DNA of 43,948 nt. It comes from UBA4729 sp038231175. Its GTDB lineage: Bacteria; Patescibacteriota; Saccharimonadia; Saccharimonadales; UBA4665. The position numbers and the translations under genes are program-made. The stretch spans positions 1-43,948 of the forward strand of contig JBBRLU010000002.1 in NCBI GenBank assembly GCA_038231175.1, read 5' to 3'. This document shows, piece after piece, positions 39,876 through 43,948 of this stretch. The stretch's first letter is position 1; every line of letters begins with the position of its first letter. The notes beneath the pieces are model-generated. The model was not told where the DNA came from. It worked only from the letters and a program-made list of their open reading frames with translations, and did not search any database.

Positions 39876-40805
39876 CTAAGCCGCCGCTAACAGTTTGCGC
39901 AGCTTACTAGGTATAAAGGGGGCGACTTCTTGGGGCGAGGCCACGATCGTCGGCATATGGGCGTCAAGTTTGATATCGATCGTCGTAACACTCGCATAGA
40001 TCACCGCTAAATGTTGTTCGACCAGCTTATTGTCAAAGTACTGGTCATTCTGGACGGCTACGTGGTAAACGGCAAGCGGCGTCTGTTTATCGCAGAGATC
40101 GATATGAAACATACTGTCGATAGTATAAAAATAAGTCCGTAAATCGTTGATCCGCCATAATACTTTTTCAAATTCGATGCGGCGGCGACGCTCCTCCGGC
40201 TCAGCACCTTTCATCTTAACGTGGCGCTTGGCCAGCAAATTATAGGTAGCGCTGATAGTAGGCCCCCTGACGAGCGCCGTAGCCAATAGACAGGGCAGGC
40301 GGCGTTTAAGAATCTTCGTACCAATTTTCAAAAGAAATAGCTTGCGTGGAGCAATGTTAAAGTCATCGTAACGCGCAAAACCAACGACGCTGACGACAAA
40401 ATCAACTTTAGCTGCGAGATCCGGATAGCGTTGGCACATGCGGGTAGAAACGGCAAAACCATACGACATGCCGACAATCGTAAAACGCCGCCGACGATAG
40501 CGCAGTTTTACAAAAGCAGCTAGATAGTCGGCCATGGTGTCGATATCAGGTTTCTTGCCTATCTTAAACAAGCTGTCCATGCCACCAAAACCGGGCCAGT
40601 CGGGCATAGTAACCGGGCCATACCTATTAAATTCAGTAGCCAAGGTGTACATTCGCTCGATGCTGGAATGACTACCATATAAAAGTAAGATTTCCCGGTT
40701 GCGGCGGGCGCTGGGAGCCGGCAGTCTAAGGACCCGGCCGTCGAGCCGATTGATATTGAGCGGCTCGATAAATTCGGCCGGATCGCTAAAATATTTGTAG
40801 GGCAT
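39876..40805 (-). CDS. Alpha/beta hydrolase
   Basis: 309 residues. Nucleophile elbow VGMSYGFAVS (G-x-S-x-G), a preceding strand DWPGFGGMDS, late acid region AVQNDQYFDN and histidine DAHMPTIVAS, so the triad appears complete, unlike the decayed homologue at 1483-2271. The middle is Arg/Lys-rich (about 175-215), perhaps a lid or a membrane-facing surface. TATAAT at 40840-40845 (minus strand, TGC-extended) leaves a leader of about 35 nt. Substrate unknown; location next to lipid-type GTs hints at a lipid ester. Confidence 0.8.
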   Translation of the reverse strand: MPYKYFSDPAEFIEPLNINRLDGRVLRLPAPSARRNREILLLYGSHSSIERMYTLATEFNRYGPVTMPDWPGFGGMDSLFKIGKKPDIDTMADYLAAFVKLRYRRRRFTIVGMSYGFAVSTRMCQRYPDLAAKVDFVVSVVGFARYDDFNIAPRKLFLLKIGTKILKRRLPCLLATALVRGPTISATYNLLAKRHVKMKGAEPEERRRRIEFEKVLWRINDLRTYFYTIDSMFHIDLCDKQTPLAVYHVAVQNDQYFDNKLVEQHLAVIYASVTTIDIKLDAHMPTIVASPQEVAPFIPSKLRKLLAAA

Positions 40806-40900
40806 ACCTGAGGAACTCTTAAATATTTATAGTTTCAATTACCATTTATTATAGCAAAATAGGGGTTGATAAGCCAGCCACTTATTGCGTAATTATCCGC

Positions 40901-40906
40901 TATACT
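40901..40906 (+). promoter_or_regulatory. -10 box for leaderless carboxypeptidase mRNA
   Basis: TATACT, 6 nt before the GTG at 40913, so +1 falls on the G of the start codon. Confidence 0.55.
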
Positions 40907-40912
40907 GAAAGG

Positions 40913-41719
40913 GTGAAGAAACTACTCATCGGCAGTCTAGTGCTTATAAGTGTATTAGCTAGTGGTATCGGCTACACTGCCCAGAGGCAGCACCAGCAGC
41001 AATTAGCCGCCGCCGCGCGGACCAGACAACAGGCTGTAGATGTCCAAGCCAGGGTTGCCAAAGCCAAGGCCGAGGCGGCCGCCAAAGCTGCCCAACCGTT
41101 CGATAAACAAGCCTTATCGCACGATGACCCTGCCAGCATCTGGGTGGTAGTCAATAAACTGCGGCCGCTTCAACCCAAAGAATTTATCCCAAACGACCTG
41201 GTATTTCCAAAAATTCCGCTGCGTCAGGCCTCCAGCAGCGAGATGCAACTGCGCAGCCCGGCCGCCATTGCCCTCGAGCAGATGGCTGCCGCTGCCGCAA
41301 AGGCTGGCGCCCGCCTGATGATTGCCAGTGGCTACCGCAGCTATAATCTCCAGATCAGTGTTTATGGCAGTGAAGTTAAGCGTTATGGCCAGTCCGCCGC
41401 CGACAATGAAAGCGCCCGCCCGGGCTTCAGCGAACATCAAAGCGGGCTGGCAGTCGACCTGGAACCGGTTAACCGCCAATGCGAGATAGCCGACTGTTTT
41501 GCTACCACTACTGAAGGCATATGGCTCGGCGCGCACGCTCAGGACTATGGCTTCATACAGCGTTACACTACCGACAAAACCGCCGTGACCGGCTACCGAG
41601 CTGAAGCCTGGCACTTCCGTTACGTCGGCACCGACCTGTCCAGCGCACTAAAAAAAGAGGACATAACGACTCTCGAAGAATTCTTCGGCCTACCAGCCGC
41701 CCCCGACTACGCGCCGTAG
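40913..41719 (+). CDS. VanY-type D-alanyl-D-alanine carboxypeptidase (M15B)
   Basis: 268 residues, GTG start. An N-terminal hydrophobic helix (4-24) acts as signal anchor, then an Ala/Gln/Lys-rich helical stalk (25-65) and the catalytic domain. Zinc and catalytic motifs: SGYRSYNLQ, SEHQSGLAVDL (S-x-H-xx-G-x-A-x-D) and AWHFRYVG. It trims D-Ala from peptidoglycan stem peptides outside the membrane. Two cysteines in NRQCEIADCF may form a disulphide. Confidence 0.9.
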   Translation: MKKLLIGSLVLISVLASGIGYTAQRQHQQQLAAAARTRQQAVDVQARVAKAKAEAAAKAAQPFDKQALSHDDPASIWVVVNKLRPLQPKEFIPNDLVFPKIPLRQASSSEMQLRSPAAIALEQMAAAAAKAGARLMIASGYRSYNLQISVYGSEVKRYGQSAADNESARPGFSEHQSGLAVDLEPVNRQCEIADCFATTTEGIWLGAHAQDYGFIQRYTTDKTAVTGYRAEAWHFRYVGTDLSSALKKEDITTLEEFFGLPAAPDYAP

Positions 41720-41766
41720 TTTCAAATCAGCCCCGTAACAGACTAGCTTACTACCTTAAAAGTCTG

Positions 41767-41772
41767 TATAAT
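41767..41772 (+). promoter_or_regulatory. -10 box upstream of tRNA-Gln
   Basis: TATAAT preceded by CTG, 49 nt before the tRNA; weak -35. Confidence 0.45.
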
Positions 41773-41797
41773 CTCCGTTTGTAGCTGCAACCCCGCC

Positions 41798-41812
41798 GGC
41801 AGTAAGCACAAC
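41798..41812 (+). repeat. Shared 15-nt motif upstream of tRNA-Gln
   Basis: GGCAGTAAGCACAAC, one mismatch to the copy before dnaX at 27268-27282. Confidence 0.4.
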
Positions 41813-41821
41813 CAAATATAA

Positions 41822-41897
41822 TGGGGCGTGGCCAAGTGGTAAGGCACCAGTTTTTGGTACTGGCATTTCGGGGGTTCGAATCCCTCCGCCCCAGCCA
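41822..41897 (+). tRNA. trnQ: tRNA-Gln (anticodon TTG)
   Basis: Acceptor TGGGGCG pairs with CGCCCCA, the anticodon stem CCAGT/ACTGG encloses TTTTGGT giving TTG, T-arm GGGGGTTCGAATCCC, discriminator G, CCA encoded. Its 3' end is duplicated 172 bp downstream. Confidence 0.95.
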
Positions 41898-41900
41898 AAC
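41880..41900 (+). repeat. Direct repeat, copy 1 (tRNA-Gln 3' end)
   Basis: 21 nt starting ATCCCTCC and ending CCAAAC, the T-arm 3' strand through CCA plus three bases. Matches 42052-42072 at 20 of 21 positions. Confidence 0.8.
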
Positions 41901-41931
41901 TAAAAAGACCTAGATAAACTAGGTCTTTTTA
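41901..41931 (+). terminator. tRNA-Gln terminator
   Basis: AAAAAGACCTAG pairs with CTAGGTCTTTTT around a 5-nt loop. Confidence 0.88.
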
Positions 41932-42051
41932 GTTTCCCGGATAAAGGGATCCGACCCCGCGAGCAACGCAGCTGCGGAAGGGTTCCGTGGAGCAAAGCCG
42001 CGCGCCGGAGCTGGCTCCGGGCATGGTTTTACGGAAAAAGCCGCAGGCCGC
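41932..42051. other. Structured segment between tRNA-Gln repeats
   Basis: About 120 GC-rich bases without a gene. They hold a perfect hairpin CCGGAG-CTGG-CTCCGG (42005-42020), a GGAA/TTCC hairpin near 41978-41988, and a repeated AAAGCCGC. On the minus strand the segment is an open frame without a proper start. No integrase or resolvase gene is present. Confidence 0.5.
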
Positions 42052-42072
42052 ATCCCTCCGCCCCAACCAAAC
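42052..42072 (+). repeat. Direct repeat, copy 2 (att-like)
   Basis: Copy of the tRNA-Gln 3' end with one G-to-A change in the discriminator position; no cloverleaf around it. From 42073 to 42206 I see nothing else. Confidence 0.8.
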
Positions 42073-42206
42073 CTTAAATTCACTTAATTCTTAGCTGTTT
42101 TTTATCATCTACGAAATCGCATACCACTACTCCAAGTAATGTCTGGTACGGGGAAGGTGTCGTAGGTTGGCTGGCGATATGATACAGGTCACATCCCAGC
42201 TACGGT

Positions 42207-42239
42207 CTTAAGTCCATCCGACCAGTCTTATGACTTAAG
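42207..42239. repeat. Inverted repeat at the end of the receiver operon
   Basis: CTTAAGTC (42207-42214) and GACTTAAG (42232-42239) flank the stop codon of the last receiver gene. No T-run follows, so its role as terminator is doubtful. Confidence 0.35.
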
Positions 42240-42647
42240 TGGCAAGCTCAGGCTGAGTACTAAGGCCTGGAGGTCGGAAATGTCGAACGGCTTGGCCAGG
42301 AAGTGAAAGGCGTTGATACCGCCATGTTCAGCCTTCAGGATGTTGGCGATGGTGTCGTCGGCTGTCAGCATGATGACCTTGGTATCGGCTAAGTGCTTGT
42401 AGCCTTTCATCATTTTCATAAAATCAAAGCCGGTTTTATCGGGCATGTGTAGGTCAAGGATGACGATGTCCGGTTTGACCTGCTTCATCTGTTGGATACC
42501 GCTGGTTACATCGGCGCTTTCGGTGACCTGGATGATCAGGTAATCCTGTTCTTCGACGGCTAGACGGACGGCGTTCCTGATATCGGCATCATCGTCGACG
42601 ATCAAGATTTTTTTGGTCGGTTTGGCTGTCAGCTTCATAACATTCAT
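42228..42647 (-). CDS. Stand-alone response regulator receiver
   Basis: About 139 residues, one receiver domain only: acidic pocket ILIVDDDADIR, phospho-acceptor Asp in VILDLHMPD, Thr in MLTADD and Lys in FLAKPFD. No output domain. The ATG at 42647 overlaps the stop of the preceding receiver gene (TGATG); a GTG at 42650 is an alternative. Likely a phosphorelay shuttle or protein-protein switch. Last gene of a three-gene signalling operon. Confidence 0.88.
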   Translation of the reverse strand: MNVMKLTAKPTKKILIVDDDADIRNAVRLAVEEQDYLIIQVTESADVTSGIQQMKQVKPDIVILDLHMPDKTGFDFMKMMKGYKHLADTKVIMLTADDTIANILKAEHGGINAFHFLAKPFDISDLQALVLSLSLPLKS

Positions 42648-43021
42648 CACTTATTTACATACTTGGCAACTAGGGCCAGCATATCATCCATCTGGAACGG
42701 TTTAGAAATAAAATCGTCAGCTCCGGCCTCTTTCGAGATCCGTTCAATATCCTTGGTGGCCGAGGCCATGACGATCGGGATATGCTTGGTGGCTTCCGAA
42801 CCCTTCAGATATTTACAGATCTCTGGGCCGTCCATACCGGCCATCCAGATGTCGAGCAGATACAGATCCGGTAGCGGCCTGGTTGCGTTTTGGGTAGTGA
42901 CCGTCGCGCCATCCTGCGTCGTTTCAACGATGTAGCCGTCTTCTTCAAGCATGATCTTGAGGGCGTCCAAGATAGCCGGGTTATCATCGACGACTATTAT
43001 TTTCTTGGCTTTGATCGGCAT
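42647..43021 (-). CDS. Stand-alone response regulator receiver
   Basis: 124 residues: IIVVDDNPAILD, phospho-acceptor Asp in LYLLDIWMAG, Ser/Thr position in VMASATKD and Lys in FISKPFQ. Receiver domain only. 3 nt after the histidine kinase gene, so it is probably the direct partner of that kinase. Confidence 0.9.
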   Translation of the reverse strand: MPIKAKKIIVVDDNPAILDALKIMLEEDGYIVETTQDGATVTTQNATRPLPDLYLLDIWMAGMDGPEICKYLKGSEATKHIPIVMASATKDIERISKEAGADDFISKPFQMDDMLALVAKYVNK

Positions 43022-43024
43022 GAT

Positions 43025-43948
43025 CTAGCCAATCTTCGACTGTTTGGTTAAGGGCAGTGAGAAAGAGAACGTCGAGCCTTTGGCTTTCTTACTGTCCACC
43101 CATACCCGACCTTCGTGCCGCTTTATAATTTCCGAAGAGATATATAACCCTAGGCCAAGTCCCGGGTAGGTATTTTGATCCAGTCCACCGGCCCGGTAAA
43201 AACGCTCGAAGACCCGGGCCTGGTCATCTTCTGATAAACCGACGCCAAAGTCCTGGACGCACAGCGTTACCTTGGTTTTATCAACGATCGTCTTGACAAC
43301 TATCTTGTCGGCTTGCGGCGAATATTTGATGGCGTTGGTAATAAAATTGGTCAGTACCTGGCCTAGACGACCCTGATCGCCGTAAACGGTGATCGAAGGC
43401 TGCAATTCTTGCAGGATCTGATGCTTCTCGGTTGTCCGCTGCAGTTCCTCTATGGTTTCCTCGACCAGGTCGTTGAGGTCAAAGTAACTTTCCTGGAACT
43501 GTAGTCTCCCGGCCTCGATCTTAGTGACGTCCAGTAAATCGCCGATCAGGTCGATCAGCTTATCGAGCTGTGAATTCATTTTTCCGACCAGCTCGACAGA
43601 CTTCATGTCCTCAGCTTTCTGGAACCTCCGCCCCAGGATCTGGGTGTAGGCCTTAACGCTGGTGATTGGCGTCTTGAGCTCGTGGGAAGCGATGCTGATA
43701 AATTCGTCCTTCTGCTGCTCAAGTTGTTTGCGCTCCGTAATATCCTCGATAGCCAGCAGGATCAGCGACGTCTTATCGGGGCCCTGTTGCAACGTCCGGG
43801 CGTTTAGCAGCATAGTTTTCTGGCCGATGTCCTTGAAGTCGTGTTCGACCACGAAGTCCTCGATGGTGTTCTTTTCCGGCAATATTTCTTCTAGCAGGAT
43901 GCGCAGTTTAGGAATGTTCCACTGGCGGTTGCCGAGGTCGTAGAGTAA
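43025..43948 (-). CDS. PAS-histidine kinase, N-terminus outside window
   Basis: 307 residues visible, open through the right edge; the TTG at 43882 is internal. A PAS domain of the type found in CheB/CheR-associated kinases (LGNRQWNIPKLRILLEEIL, VEHDFKDIGQKTMLLNAR, ILLAIEDITERK) leads to HisKA with ASHELKTPITSVKAY and an HATPase with NFITNAIKYSP, VQDFGVGLSEDDQARVFERF and GLGLGLYIS. All catalytic boxes are intact. No membrane helix in the visible part. Confidence 0.9.
   Translation of the reverse strand, partial: LLYDLGNRQWNIPKLRILLEEILPEKNTIEDFVVEHDFKDIGQKTMLLNARTLQQGPDKTSLILLAIEDITERKQLEQQKDEFISIASHELKTPITSVKAYTQILGRRFQKAEDMKSVELVGKMNSQLDKLIDLIGDLLDVTKIEAGRLQFQESYFDLNDLVEETIEELQRTTEKHQILQELQPSITVYGDQGRLGQVLTNFITNAIKYSPQADKIVVKTIVDKTKVTLCVQDFGVGLSEDDQARVFERFYRAGGLDQNTYPGLGLGLYISSEIIKRHEGRVWVDSKKAKGSTFSFSLPLTKQSKIG

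Noticed and set aside
41932..42072. Second tRNA gene after tRNA-Gln
   Set aside because: Only the 3' end is present; no acceptor partner, D-arm or anticodon arm can be drawn upstream.

Overview
The window looks like a chromosomal segment of a Candidate Phyla Radiation (Patescibacteria) bacterium, most likely Candidatus Saccharibacteria (TM7). The clues are reduced, dense gene packing; ribosomal and Sec proteins with lineage-specific extensions (L1, SecE, L33); a conserved hypothetical of CPR type directly after rplL; a tandem ThyX; and a RecR and a DnaX without their zinc ligands. The assignment is an inference from recalled family features, because no 16S rRNA is in view. The standard genetic code is used: TGA is a stop in nusG-rplA region ORFs, the histidine kinase and others, which argues against the Gracilibacteria/Absconditabacteria code.

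Layout. 1-2.3 kb: the end of a phage-type HNH endonuclease, tRNA-Thr(TGT), tRNA-Tyr, a short LOV photoreceptor, tRNA-Thr(GGT) and a decayed alpha/beta hydrolase. 2.4-7 kb: rpmG, then a minus-strand alpha-glucan operon (GT4 synthase-like, GH57, GH15). 7-16.9 kb: GNAT-like protein, DEAH helicase, SRPBCC protein, a patch of poorly recognised small ORFs, tRNA-Trp, a P-loop kinase, a YgjP-type metallopeptidase, a membrane histidine kinase and a GT2. 17-26.6 kb: the secE-nusG-rplK-rplA and rplJ-rplL translation blocks, split by orphan small ORFs, with a dTTP-synthesis operon (dcd, then a thymidylate kinase-ThyX-ThyX fusion) between them. 26.7-36.4 kb: CPR hypothetical, dnaX, dnaB, a GT39-like membrane protein, an FHA-PP2C fusion, ybaB, recR, a DHH phosphoesterase and cysS. 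36.4-43.9 kb: AI-2E permease, two GT4s, an alpha/beta hydrolase, a D,D-carboxypeptidase, tRNA-Gln with a duplicated 3' end, two lone receivers and the C-terminal part of a histidine kinase that runs off the right edge.

How it works together. Replication and nucleotide supply (dcd, tmk-thyX, dnaX, dnaB, recR, ybaB), translation (r-proteins, cysS, tRNAs), envelope glycan building (several GTs and the carboxypeptidase) and alpha-glucan storage or turnover are the main themes. Two expression styles are visible. R-protein and dcd genes have promoters, leaders and strong Shine-Dalgarno sites. About ten other genes have a -10 box only 6-10 nt before the start codon, so their mRNAs should be leaderless or nearly so. 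The most novel-looking items are the Tmk-ThyX-ThyX fusion in a dcd operon, a riboswitch-like leader with a mutually exclusive antiterminator/terminator at 24.7-24.9 kb upstream of orphan ORFs, a 21-nt duplication of the tRNA-Gln 3' end, orphan ORFs embedded in the rplK-rplA operon, and a LOV protein with Met at the conserved Gln position.
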